From assembly GCA_025057755.1 (NCBI GenBank), contig JANWVC010000033.1, forward strand, positions 1 through 64,000: a DNA stretch of 64,000 nt, given 5' to 3'. The notes below the pieces were generated by a model, which was not told the DNA's origin, did not search any database, and was given only the letters and a program-made list of their open reading frames with translations. The translations under genes were made by a program, and so were the position numbers. Source of the DNA: Limisphaera sp. (GTDB lineage Bacteria; Verrucomicrobiota; Verrucomicrobiia; Limisphaerales; Limisphaeraceae). Positions within the stretch are counted from its first letter, which is position 1, and every line of letters starts with the position of its first letter. Below, one piece after another: positions 1-8,144 of this stretch.

Positions 1-100
1 GGGCCACCTCCGCCTGGCTCAGGCCTTGGGCCAAAAGGCGCATGCCCTGCTGCCGCCGGTGTTCCATGCCTTCGAGATCCCGCTTGATCTGGGTGTTCAT
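1..100 (-). CDS. Helix-turn-helix protein, IS630-transposase-like N-terminus (partial)
   Basis: Reading leftwards from an ATG at 98-100, 33 codons are visible before the window edge. They begin MNTQIKRDLEGMEHRRQQGM and continue LLAQGLSQAEVA. A charged N-terminal helix followed by a GLSQAEVA turn is typical of the winged helix-turn-helix that opens IS630-family transposases and related orphan DNA-binding proteins. No Shine-Dalgarno sequence is obvious. Only the start is present, so transposase and plain HTH regulator cannot be told apart. Confidence 0.5.
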   Translation of the reverse strand, partial: MNTQIKRDLEGMEHRRQQGMRLLAQGLSQAEVA

Positions 101-122
101 GCGGGAGGATTATGTTACTTAT

Positions 123-682
123 TTATGCGAATGTCAATAAGATCCAGCGAGGCAAGCTTTGGCCGCTGGCTTTCACCTCCACTGCGTTGAGGGTCAGCCA
201 TCCGTCTGTAAAATTCAAGACAAGGCGTGCCCGACCATTTAAGTAACGGCCACGAAGCGCACGCGGCCCTTTCTCGCCCAAGGGGAGGCTGAAATGTCCA
301 TAAACAACCCGTTGGGAATCTCAATCCGGATTCGGTCCCGAAGCTCTTGATTGCCCAGGATCAAAAGATTGATTTCGTCTCCAGAGATGGTGAACGGTGC
401 AGCGGGGTGGCCCTGCCGAACCGTTTCGTAAAACTGCGCCCACCGCATCCACAAGGCAGTTCGTTCCAGTTCACCGTCCCGGGCTGCTGGCAATAGGGCC
501 GGCGTCGGCTGGGTGTAATGACGCACCAGCGCACGCGCATACAAAGCCAGGCCCAAGACGCCGATGAATCCCAAGATGACCAACAACACCACAGTCGCTC
601 CGACATACCACAGCCAAGAACGTCGGCGAGCACGTCGAGTTCCAGACAACTCCGGTTGATCGGCTGTGGCTTTTGCGTTCAT
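123..682 (-). pseudogene. Small membrane-anchored protein gene with a one-base frameshift
   Basis: The first part encodes a basic N-terminus, one membrane helix (WLWYVGATVVLLVILGFIGV) and an extracytoplasmic region with the motif FTISGDEINLLIL. The frame then runs into a stop at 239-241. Adding one T to the run read at plus positions 302-304 restores a continuous frame, YGHFSLPLGEKG then NGRARLVLNFTDGW and LPRWILLTFA, ending at TAA 123-125. The restored C-terminus has the alternating hydrophobic pattern expected of a beta-rich domain, so the gene was probably about 185 residues. The start is uncertain: ATG 682 is chosen, with an in-frame GTG at 745. Function unknown. The missing base could be a real deletion or a homopolymer sequencing error. 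Confidence 0.6.
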
Positions 683-745
683 CAGAGGAGCGCCGGCCAT
701 TCGATAGTTTGCGCCAGCCCTGCGCCTGTGTCGAGCCCTAAGCAC

Positions 746-1197
746 AAGGTCGCTGTGCTCCCCCTAAACCACGCCGTTCAAGAGTGCACACCATGGATGG
801 GACCCGCTTTCGAGAAACAAAAAGGCTTGACATCAAACAATCCGCCAACTGCCAGAGGCACTTGGAGGATGCACTGGTGAACCGTCTTCGCTCAACTTTG
901 GGTCACAAGGTCCGGACGAGCCAATTATAGCCGAGCACATGCCGGCGCGGGCCCAGCCACTGCTGCATTACATCTATTCGCATAGTGGGGTCCGTCGCAC
1001 TTCAATTTGCGGGGATCCACACGAGGCACTCTGCGACCCGCCGAGCTGAACAGCACCAGCGGTTAATGAAACCTCGACATGACACACCCAAGTCGGAAGA
1101 GACCAAGCCGACGCTGTTCGAACCAATCTCGCCTCAGCCACTGCGCGAGACGTTCAGAAGAGAAAGCCTGGTAAACCTCGCGTCAAGGTAACTTGGA
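746..1197. other. Intergenic stretch without recognisable gene
   Basis: About 450 bases between the frameshifted membrane-protein gene and the end of sufB. Short open frames on either strand show no family resemblance and no ribosome-binding site. No terminator hairpin with a T-run was seen for sufB. A TATAAT-like hexamer read leftwards near 925-930 lacks a convincing -35 partner. Confidence 0.5.
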
Positions 1198-2646
1198 TTA
1201 TCCAACACTTCCTTCGAGGCTTACTCCGAGCAGCTTCTGGGCCTCAACGGCAAATTCCATGGGCAGCTCCTTGAACACCTCCTTGCAAAATCCGTTAACG
1301 ATCATGTTGACGGCATCTTGGGTGGAAAGACCCCGCTGGTTGCAATAAAAGATTTGGTCCTCACCAATTTTCGAAGTGGTGGCTTCATGCTCAACCGAGG
1401 ATGTAGCATTCCGCACATCGATGTAAGGGAACGTATGCGCACCGCATTTGTCCCCGATCAACATCGAATCGCATTGCGAGAAATTGCGCGCGTGGGCCGC
1501 CGATTTGCGGATCTCGACCAAGCCGCGATACACGTTCTGGCCGCGGCCGGCCGAAATACCCTTCGAAACGATGGTGCTGCGGGTATGGCGGCCGATATGG
1601 ATCATCTTGGTGCCGGTGTCGGCTTGTTGTCGCCCGTTGACCACCGCCACGGAATAGAACTCGCCGATGGAATGATCCCCCAGCAGAATGCAACTCGGAT
1701 ATTTCCAGGTGATGGCCGAACCGGTCTCCACCTGGGTCCACGAAATCTTCGAGTGCCGACCTTTGCAGAGACCGCGTTTGGTCACAAAGTTGTAAATGCC
1801 GCCTCGCCCTTCTTCATCCCCTGGATACCAATTCTGTACCGTGGAATACTTGATCTCGGCATGATCCAGCGCAATCAGTTCCACGACTGCGGCATGCAAC
1901 TGATTCTCGTCGCGCATAGGGGCAGTGCACCCCTCCAAATAGCTGACATAAGCGGCCTCGTCTGCAATGATGAGCGTCCGCTCGAACTGACCGGACTTGG
2001 CCGCATTAATCCGGAAGTAAGTGGACAACTCCATGGGGCACCGCACCCCTTTGGGCACGTATACAAACGAACCGTCACTAAACACGGCCGAATTAAGAGC
2101 GGCATAAAAATTGTCGGTATAGGGCACCACGGTGCCCAAGTATTTGCGCACCAATTCCGGATGCTCCCGCACCGCCTCGCTCATCGAGCAGAAAATAATG
2201 CCCCGCTCTGCCAATTGTTTTTGAAATGTGGTGCCGACTGAGACGCTGTCAAACACTGCATCCACGGCCACACCCGCCAAGCGCTCGCGTTCGCGCAACG
2301 GAATGCCGAGTTTCTCGTAGGTCTCCAGCAACTTGGGATCCACCTCCTCGAGGCTTTTCGGCCCCTCCGTTCGCATTTTGGGCGCCACGTAGTAAACAAT
2401 CTCTTGGAAGTTAATGGGCGGGTATTTGACAAACTGCCAGTTGGGCGGCGACATCGTCAACCAGTGGCGATAAGCCTTCAGCCGCCACTCCGTCAGCCAA
2501 TCTGGTTCCTTCTTCTTGGCCGAAATCAAACGAATGATGTCCTCATTCAGCCCGGGCGGAGCTGACTCAGTCTCGATGTCGGTGTAAAAGCCGTACTTGT
2601 ACTCCCTCTTGACAAGGCTTTCGATGGTCTCAACTGCCGTACTCAT
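1198..2646 (-). CDS. sufB: Fe-S cluster assembly protein SufB
   Basis: SufB is the scaffold subunit of the cytoplasmic SufBCD complex that builds and transfers Fe-S clusters. The 482-residue product is close to the usual length. The C-terminal beta-helix carries [17 protein letters not shown] with Cys392 and [15 protein letters not shown] with His420 and Glu421. The 29-residue Cys-Glu spacing equals that of E. coli Cys405 and Glu434, the cluster-building residues. Start at ATG 2644-2646 is supported by an AGGAG eight bases upstream; an upstream in-frame extension to 2772 lacks family similarity. No sufC, sufD or sufS lies next to it: downstream are the broken membrane-protein gene and the IS630-like fragment, upstream an insertion-sequence remnant. 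The gene therefore looks detached from its usual operon. Confidence 0.96.
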   Translation of the reverse strand: MSTAVETIESLVKREYKYGFYTDIETESAPPGLNEDIIRLISAKKKEPDWLTEWRLKAYRHWLTMSPPNWQFVKYPPINFQEIVYYVAPKMRTEGPKSLEEVDPKLLETYEKLGIPLRERERLAGVAVDAVFDSVSVGTTFQKQLAERGIIFCSMSEAVREHPELVRKYLGTVVPYTDNFYAALNSAVFSDGSFVYVPKGVRCPMELSTYFRINAAKSGQFERTLIIADEAAYVSYLEGCTAPMRDENQLHAAVVELIALDHAEIKYSTVQNWYPGDEEGRGGIYNFVTKRGLCKGRHSKISWTQVETGSAITWKYPSCILLGDHSIGEFYSVAVVNGRQQADTGTKMIHIGRHTRSTIVSKGISAGRGQNVYRGLVEIRKSAAHARNFSQCDSMLIGDKCGAHTFPYIDVRNATSSVEHEATTSKIGEDQIFYCNQRGLSTQDAVNMIVNGFCKEVFKELPMEFAVEAQKLLGVSLEGSVG

Positions 2647-2725
2647 CGTTGTGCTCCTACGCACGTGCATCTCCGGTGGCCGCGCTCCTCGGCACGGCAT
2701 GAACCAGAGATCATTGCGCAGGCGC

Positions 2726-2753
2726 AACTTAATGCACAGCGGCCAGATGTCAA
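2726..2753 (-). promoter_or_regulatory. Candidate sigma-70 promoter of sufB
   Basis: Read leftwards there is a perfect -35 hexamer TTGACA (2748-2753), a 16-base spacer and TAAGTT as a weak -10 (2726-2731), about 80 bases before the sufB start. Only the -35 is strong. Confidence 0.35.
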
Positions 2754-2837
2754 CAAGCCGTCTGCTTTTCAAGGCTGCCCATCATAGATGAGACCATGGC
2801 TGCAGGGCAAAATCCGGAAGTTCCAGCTATCGGAGCG

Positions 2838-3077
2838 TTCCCAAGCTTGGAGGCATATGAGGAGCCGACCTTCAAATGCGAACGCTACTTGTGCACGGTG
2901 CGCGGGCCCCCATTAAAGATAACTTTGCTGCAAAGCTTTCCCAAAGACGTCCACGAGTCCCCCTGACAACGCTCGATCGTTCCTCAAAAGCTTGGGCCCG
3001 TCGCAAGATCGCAAGCCCTTCCATGGTGCTGAACACGTTGCATGGAGCAAAACAACCGAACATCCAAAGTTGACCCC
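2838..3077 (+). pseudogene. Vestigial IS110-family transposase C-terminal fragment
   Basis: One frame reads KLGGI, a TGA stop, then GADLQMRTLLVHGARAP. IS110-family transposases carry the conserved stretch LGGISKRGD...LRTLLVHGARA near their C-terminus, so the match spans the stop codon. After this the similarity fades, and the frame ends at a TGA near 3077. No other transposase piece or terminal repeat was found in the roughly 890-base gap between sufB and the next gene (2647-3538), so this is an old, mostly erased insertion. The rest of that gap shows no gene. Confidence 0.45.
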
Positions 3078-3538
3078 TCAGCACCGGACAGGGGCGGATT
3101 CCATACCGTCGGACATTTCCTTAAACCAAGGATTGGTTCACATGGTACAGTTCCACGTAGGATAAAAAGCACATGCACAACCCAACCGTTGGCAAAGCAT
3201 ACCAGGCGTCGCCAAAGTTTACATGCTCCAAGGATGACCCAGGAAACACACAAGTTACTAATAATAAGCATCTTACACAGAAACAATCTACCCGAAGCAA
3301 TCCTTAATCGGCTTAAAGTGTTAGTCCGATTTGACACTTTCCGAAGCAGGAGGTTGACGCCGCGATGGCATGCATCATCTTGCGATTATACAACTAATTG
3401 CAAATGAGTAAGCAACGAATTGAAGAGTCGACGATCAGCGTTGTTGGCACGCGTTTAGCTATTTTAGGGTCGTTGTAGGATCGTAACTGTCGAAATCCAA
3501 AAGCAGAGCATCGAGGTGTCACGGAACGGAGGCCAAAC

Positions 3539-4225
3539 ATGAAGCTGCGATGGATTGTTGCAGGAGGCGTATACCTTTTAGGACTCGTATGGAACGCATC
3601 GGCATTCACGATGCCGGCTTACAACCGAACCTCGTACGTGGCCACGGTGGTGGAGCCAGTTGGTGATCTCTACCGATACTCGTACACTGTATGGAATTTG
3701 TCCACCCCGGGCCTCCACGGAGAGTTGGGCATGGTTTGGCCGTCCATCATTGGTTGGGAAATCCCGTTGAACTCACCTTCGGACGTGTGGGAGGTAACGT
3801 TCCCGGCGACATGGAATTATCGTTTCTTGAGCGCGGACGAGTACGAAAACTTGTATGGAGTGCCCAATCCCTTTAACGCCCCATGGGTCCTGCAATGGTA
3901 CGACGCGGAGCTTTCCAATCCAGTCAACTCTGAAAAGATGATCGTGCCCGAAGGTTTCAATGCGTTTTTCAATGACGATGAGTATGAGCCCTATGCAGAG
4001 CATTTTGGCTTTTGGTCGCATTTGGGGCCGGTAGATGGTCCGTACGCCGCACTTTGGTTGGATTTCTTTCGCGAAATCGGCGATCCGCCGCTTCCTGCCG
4101 GTGGAACGGCTGGTGGTACCGTTCCTGGTATCCCTTACCGGCGAATGCCCGACAGTGGAGCTTCTGCGCTGATGCTGATGGCCATAGGACTCTTCGGCAT
4201 GGGCGCGCTTCGAAAGCTAGGTTAA
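3539..4225 (+). CDS. Secreted protein with VPDSG-CTERM-type sorting signal
   Basis: The 228-residue product starts with a signal peptide (MKLRWIVAGGVYLLGLVWNASAF). Its body is rich in aromatic residues and Gly/Pro, with no domain I recognise. It ends in MPDSGASALMLMAIGLFGMG followed by ALRKLG. That is the VPDSG-CTERM architecture, a short motif, one hydrophobic helix and a basic tail, with Met replacing the first Val. Such proteins are processed by a dedicated exosortase after Sec export. An exosortase gene lies at 42465-43451 in this window, which makes it the natural partner. The start is supported by GGAGG seven bases upstream. A strong intrinsic terminator follows at 4268-4323, so the gene is probably monocistronic. 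Its role at the cell surface is unknown. Confidence 0.8.
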   Translation: MKLRWIVAGGVYLLGLVWNASAFTMPAYNRTSYVATVVEPVGDLYRYSYTVWNLSTPGLHGELGMVWPSIIGWEIPLNSPSDVWEVTFPATWNYRFLSADEYENLYGVPNPFNAPWVLQWYDAELSNPVNSEKMIVPEGFNAFFNDDEYEPYAEHFGFWSHLGPVDGPYAALWLDFFREIGDPPLPAGGTAGGTVPGIPYRRMPDSGASALMLMAIGLFGMGALRKLG

Positions 4226-4267
4226 TCGGCAATTCAGATCCTCCCTCTTTCGCCGGGTTTGCACAGG

Positions 4268-4323
4268 CGGCGTTGCGCTCCGGGAAGGGCTCAGAATGGC
4301 CGCGCAACGCCGTATGTTTTTTT
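4268..4323 (+). terminator. Rho-independent terminator after the VPDSG-CTERM gene
   Basis: A perfect 11-base inverted repeat, CGGCGTTGCGC (4268-4278) and GCGCAACGCCG (4302-4312), encloses a 23-base loop and is followed after four bases by seven T residues. This is a textbook intrinsic terminator for the gene ending at 4225. It is immediately followed by a 12-base tandem duplication, TTTTTCCCCGAG, at 4319-4330 and 4331-4342. Confidence 0.75.
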
Positions 4324-4515
4324 CCCCGAGTTTTTCCCCGAGAAGGCTTGACGCCTCTTGTTGGAGAGGGAAACCGCAGGTCATCTGCCGTGCTGGGGGG
4401 CGGGCTTTGGCTTGGAATTGTTTAGTAGGGGATCATTCAAACTGTCCCTTGGCTGATTGAGGAGCAGGGTATTTTCAGGCTTGGCCAAGGGCACAGGCGC
4501 GGTTTTTATGGCTTC

Positions 4516-5344
4516 ATGAAGATCTCACGGAAGGCCGGGCTTGTGCTGTGGGGCATTACTCTTTGGGATCGGTCATTCCCGGCTTGGCTGAGCCGGGGCT
4601 TGTGTTTGCGCCGGAGGAACGGGAATTGCGCAAAGGCCGTCGCGTTCTGTCCGCCCGGGTTTTCCCCGAGGAGGAAGACGCCAAGATCTCTAGCTTGTTT
4701 GCGGGCTTGCGTGGGGTGCCGTGTTCGATGGCGGGGACAATGCCAGATTCTGGTACGAGGGGTCGAATGGGCGCGAGATTCGGCCTCAAGGGAAAGATGT
4801 GTGCACGTTCCGGTCTCTTCTTGAGGGCCTTACCGTGACCGCGCGATATGTATTGACGCAGGAGCCGACCGGCGGCGCTCGGGTAGTGTCTGAGTCCGAT
4901 CGCTGGATTGGCGCTTGGTATTGCGATCGCAGCAATACACCGTTTGTGCTTCTGTTGCGGTCTGGCAGCGTCCTGGTAATTGAGAAACACGGGCGCGTTG
5001 AAGGCTCCATGGGTTCGAACAACATTGTGGTGTGCAAACGGCGGGGTTGCGGTGGAGCGGTCAGCAGCGCCTCCGCGCGCGATTTGGACGAGGTCGAAGC
5101 GCAAGGCATTCCGATGTACTATCGTCGGCCGGGACCGGACATGCGACCCGGACATAACGAGACCGAATCGGTGAACACATGAGTGGCTTGCGGAGGGATT
5201 GTGGTCAAGCCGGGTGACATGATGGTCACCGACGGTGATGATGTCGTGGTGGTGCCGTGGTCCCGAGCCGAAGAAGTTGCAAATTATGCTCGTGCCACAA
5301 TTGAACAGGACAAACAGCCCGCAAAAGGCTCTATCCGACGCTGA
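4516..5344 (+). pseudogene. RraA-family protein gene with secretion-signal-like start, decayed
   Basis: Pieces of an RraA/HMG-aldolase-fold protein are spread over several frames. A possible signal start (MKISRKAGLVLWG, 4516) is followed in another frame by EERELRKGRRVLSARVFPEE and LFAGLRG, then MPDSGTRGRMGARF. Next come GLTVTARYVLT, GSVLVIEKHGRVEGSMGSNN, GGAVSSASARDLDEVEAQGI and YYRRPGPDMRPGHNETESVN. The frame is then cut by a TGA at 5180-5182 and continues VACGGIVVKPGDMMVTDGDD to a final TGA at 5342-5344. The GS(M/I)GSNN, ARD(L/T)DE and GG-V-V-PGD motifs mark the family, whose members act as oxaloacetate decarboxylases or aldolases or are of unknown function. At least two frame changes upstream of about 4800 and one nonsense codon make a functional product very unlikely. 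Confidence 0.75.
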
Positions 5345-5409
5345 GATTGCCGATGGATGCTTCCGTGGAATGAAGATCTCAGTTGCACTCCAAAAGCGGA
5401 GGAATCAAC

Positions 5410-6207
5410 GTGAACAAAAAAGCGTCCTCAGTCGGAGGTTCGGCTTCGCCCGCTTCAACAGATCATCGCGCGACAACCGCGGAAAGGTCGCAGGGAACCG
5501 AAACATTTAACGGTACGTCTGGGGCATTGGAAACCAGATCCACCCTGCCTGCAGTCATGGTCCCGCTGCAACCCGCTGCAGGGGCCGTGGTGGCTGCGGG
5601 CGGCGGGTTTGCCATTTTAGTGTTGGAGATTGTGGGCGCGCGGTATTTGGCCCGCGATTTTGGTAGTTCGTTTTATGTCTGGGTCAGTCAGATCGGCGTG
5701 GTGATGATCGCCCTGGCGTTGGGTTACTACGTGGGCGGGGCTTTGGCGGATCGCTGGCAGCGTCCGGGGCTGTTGGCATGGTTGCTCTGGCCCACCGGAG
5801 TTTTCGTGTTTGCCATCCCTTGGTTGGCACCACCGGTGTTGGAAGCCTTGGTTAATCGCCACCCACCTGACGAACCCATCGCGCCCATCTGGCAGAAACT
5901 GGATCCTGCTTTGGGCAGCGCGGTGATTTTCCTATGGCCCTGTTTTGTTCTGGCCATGCTGTCGCCCTATTTTATTCGTCTCACGAGTCGTCATCTGGCG
6001 CATGTAGGTCGAATCAGCGGTTTGATCATAGCAGCCAGTACAGTCGGTAGCATTGCGGGTGTATTTGCCGCAGGCTATTTGCTGGTGGATTTGATGGCGT
6101 TATCGACGATCTTCCGTTGGACAGGCGTCGGAGTGTTTCTTTTGGGCATCGCCTGTTGGTGGTTGGATCCGGGTGCGACATTGCCAGAGAAGAGATCCTT
6201 AACATGA
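5410..6207 (+). CDS. Membrane half of a spermidine-synthase-like protein
   Basis: The 265-residue product has a low-complexity Ser/Thr-rich N-terminus (about residues 1-55) and then several hydrophobic segments, including LEIVGARYLARDFGSS and VSQIGVVMIALALGYYVGG. This LE..GAR...P/DFG..-Y.W..QIG.. pattern is the transmembrane module that precedes the catalytic domain in fused MFS/spermidine-synthase proteins. GTG 5410 is chosen because GGAGG lies seven bases upstream. Its stop overlaps the next start in an ATGA motif (6204-6207), so the two halves are translationally coupled. The module normally anchors the polyamine-synthase-like domain to the membrane. What it transports, if anything, is unknown. 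Confidence 0.75.
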   Translation: MNKKASSVGGSASPASTDHRATTAERSQGTETFNGTSGALETRSTLPAVMVPLQPAAGAVVAAGGGFAILVLEIVGARYLARDFGSSFYVWVSQIGVVMIALALGYYVGGALADRWQRPGLLAWLLWPTGVFVFAIPWLAPPVLEALVNRHPPDEPIAPIWQKLDPALGSAVIFLWPCFVLAMLSPYFIRLTSRHLAHVGRISGLIIAASTVGSIAGVFAAGYLLVDLMALSTIFRWTGVGVFLLGIACWWLDPGATLPEKRSLT

Positions 6208-7121
6208 AAGCGATGCGTCCGATCTGGGGTCCTGTTTGGGTAGCAGTGGCCGTGATGATTGCGGCCTCTGCAGCGGCGCAAGTCGTGTTCGAAGCCACCT
6301 CGCCCTACCATAACATTCGAGTGGAAGATCGAGCCGGGATGCGTTTGCTCACGTTTGATGGCACGCTGCAGACCCGGATGTCTCTGGCAGATCCGTTGAG
6401 CGGACATTTTGAATACATCGAGTATTTTCATTTGCCGTGGCTTTGGAACACCCAAGTGAGCCGGGTTTTGATGATCGGGTTGGGCGGCGGCAGCGCCCAG
6501 CGACAATGGGCGGCTTGGTATCCCGAGGTGCAGTTTGAAACGGTGGAAATCGATCCGGTGGTGGTACGTGTGGCCCGGGAATATTTTGGACTACGAGATG
6601 GGCCGACCCAAAAAGTGATTGTTTCAGATGGACGACTGCATGTGCGGCGATCTCGTCAGGTTTGGGATGTCGTTCTGGTAGACGCTTACACAGAGAACCG
6701 GTATGGTGCCTTCATCCCGTACCACCTGGCGACGCGTGAGTTTTTTGGGATCGTTCAGGACCGATTGAGCCCGAACGGGGTGATGGCTTACAATGCCATC
6801 GGTACGCTCAGTGGTTGGCAATCGGACGTGATCTGTTCTCTGTATCGGACAATGACCGATGTGTTTCCGCAGGTGTACCTGTTCCCCGCGCAAAGCAGTC
6901 ACAACGTGGTATTGATCGCGACCCGGGAGGCCCGACGTCGAAGCCGCGCGGAGTTGGAACAAGTCGCGCGGCATTTGCAGCATTCTGGCCGGATTCGGTT
7001 GAGCCAGTTTCTGACACGCGTGCGCGCATTGCGGGAGTCGGTTCCCTCGCATTTTGCGCGATGCGGCATTTTGACCGACGATTACGCGCCAGTTGATGGG
7101 TTGCTCACCCGCGGCCGTTAA
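6204..7121 (+). CDS. Spermidine-synthase-like aminopropyl/methyltransferase-fold protein
   Basis: The 305-residue product starts with a hydrophobic helix or signal anchor (residues about 5-25). It then has the beta-strand opening SPYHNIRVED and a nucleotide-binding motif VLMIGLGGGSAQRQW, followed by an acidic residue in FETVEIDPVVV. The usual D-A-Y/D-A-F segment is present as VVLVDAYTENRYGAFIPYHL. These are the hallmarks of the spermidine-synthase fold, which transfers an aminopropyl or methyl group from a SAM derivative. It overlaps the membrane-half gene by four bases. In many bacteria both halves are one polypeptide; here each has its own start. Orphan members of this family have no proven substrate, so polyamine synthesis should not be assumed. 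Confidence 0.8.
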   Translation: MKAMRPIWGPVWVAVAVMIAASAAAQVVFEATSPYHNIRVEDRAGMRLLTFDGTLQTRMSLADPLSGHFEYIEYFHLPWLWNTQVSRVLMIGLGGGSAQRQWAAWYPEVQFETVEIDPVVVRVAREYFGLRDGPTQKVIVSDGRLHVRRSRQVWDVVLVDAYTENRYGAFIPYHLATREFFGIVQDRLSPNGVMAYNAIGTLSGWQSDVICSLYRTMTDVFPQVYLFPAQSSHNVVLIATREARRRSRAELEQVARHLQHSGRIRLSQFLTRVRALRESVPSHFARCGILTDDYAPVDGLLTRGR

Positions 7122-7370
7122 CCTTGGCGGCTTCCAAAGCGGAAGCTCGGGCGACTCACGCTGGGGCGCTTGCGTTTGCACGCGCAGACGAGTCAGCAAT
7201 GTCCGGAAACCACGCTGCGTGACTAGGAAGAATCTGTAAACTCTCCAGCACGGGCAGGCAGGACACCGGGAAACATCCAGGTTCAGGAGCGCTTCAGGCA
7301 TTGCAATGCATTTCCCCATGCCGGACGCGGTTTGGTCCGCAAGGTTTTGCAATTTGATTTGGAGCAGAAA

Positions 7371-7994
7371 ATGAAAGGACGCTATGCTGGCGCAAGCATG
7401 AAGAAGCCGTTAGGACCGCAGACGATCCTTCATCCCTCGCCCGTCGTGGTGGTTGGCACGTATGGTCCGGACGGGCGGCCGAATGCTATGACCGCTTCGT
7501 GGGTGGCCATTTGTTGTTCCCAACCGCCCTGTGTGAGTTTGGCTCTGCGCCGGGCTACCTACACGCATGGGAACCTTTTAACGCGGCGGGCCTTTACACT
7601 GAACATCCCCTCAGCAAGCCAGGTCCGGCTCGTCGATTATTTCGGCCTGGTTTCCGGCCGAGACGTGGACAAACTCGCCGTGAGCGGCTTGACGGCTGTC
7701 CAGAGTTTATTGGTAGATGCACCGCGCATGGAAGAGTTTCCGCTGGTCTTGGAATGCCAATTGTGCCAGAGTCTAGAACTCGGGTCGCATACGTTGTTCG
7801 TCGGCGAGATTGTGGAAGTCCTCGCTGACGAAACCATTCTGGACGCACAAGGTCGAACCGATCCGGAACGACTGCGGCCTTTGGCCTTTGCGTTCGAACA
7901 GCAGGGATATTACGCAATGGGACCCTTTGTGGCTCGAGCGTTCGCCCTCGGCCAAGAAGTCCTCCTGAAGGTGCGAGATCCTCATGTGGCTTAG
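7371..7994 (+). CDS. Flavin reductase-like FMN-binding protein
   Basis: The 207-residue product matches the flavin reductase/DIM6-NTAB family, FMN-binding split-barrel proteins. It opens with ILHPSPVVVVGTYGPDGRPN and continues MTASWVAICCSQPPCVSLAL, then HGNLLTRRAFTLNIPSASQ, and DYFGLVSGRDVDKLA, which together form the FMN site. Members reduce flavins with NAD(P)H or act as flavoproteins of unknown substrate. ATG 7371 is chosen because GGAG sits six bases upstream; ATG 7398 (MKKPLGPQ) is a plausible alternative that matches the usual family start. It stands alone between the spermidine-synthase-like pair and ptsI, all on the same strand. Confidence 0.88.
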   Translation: MKGRYAGASMKKPLGPQTILHPSPVVVVGTYGPDGRPNAMTASWVAICCSQPPCVSLALRRATYTHGNLLTRRAFTLNIPSASQVRLVDYFGLVSGRDVDKLAVSGLTAVQSLLVDAPRMEEFPLVLECQLCQSLELGSHTLFVGEIVEVLADETILDAQGRTDPERLRPLAFAFEQQGYYAMGPFVARAFALGQEVLLKVRDPHVA

Positions 7995-8144
7995 CTCGGC
8001 ACGAGCCGTTGGTAACCAGCGGGCACTTTGGACAGACATTCAGGGCTGGCTCCACGGAACGCCGGCGGCTGGCTGGCCAGCTTCGTTCGGCCAAGTGGAA
8101 ACTTTTCCTTTTGTCGTTGCGTGAGTTTGGGGTAAGAGGAAGGT

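Noticed and set aside
1318-2241. A 307-codon frame on the plus strand inside sufB
   Set aside because: It lies fully antisense to a well-conserved SufB sequence and has no motif of its own; long antisense frames are common in GC-rich genes.
4733-4760. MPDSG motif in one frame of the RraA-like remnant as a second sorting signal
   Set aside because: It is not followed by a hydrophobic helix and basic tail, and it aligns with the RraA-family core instead.
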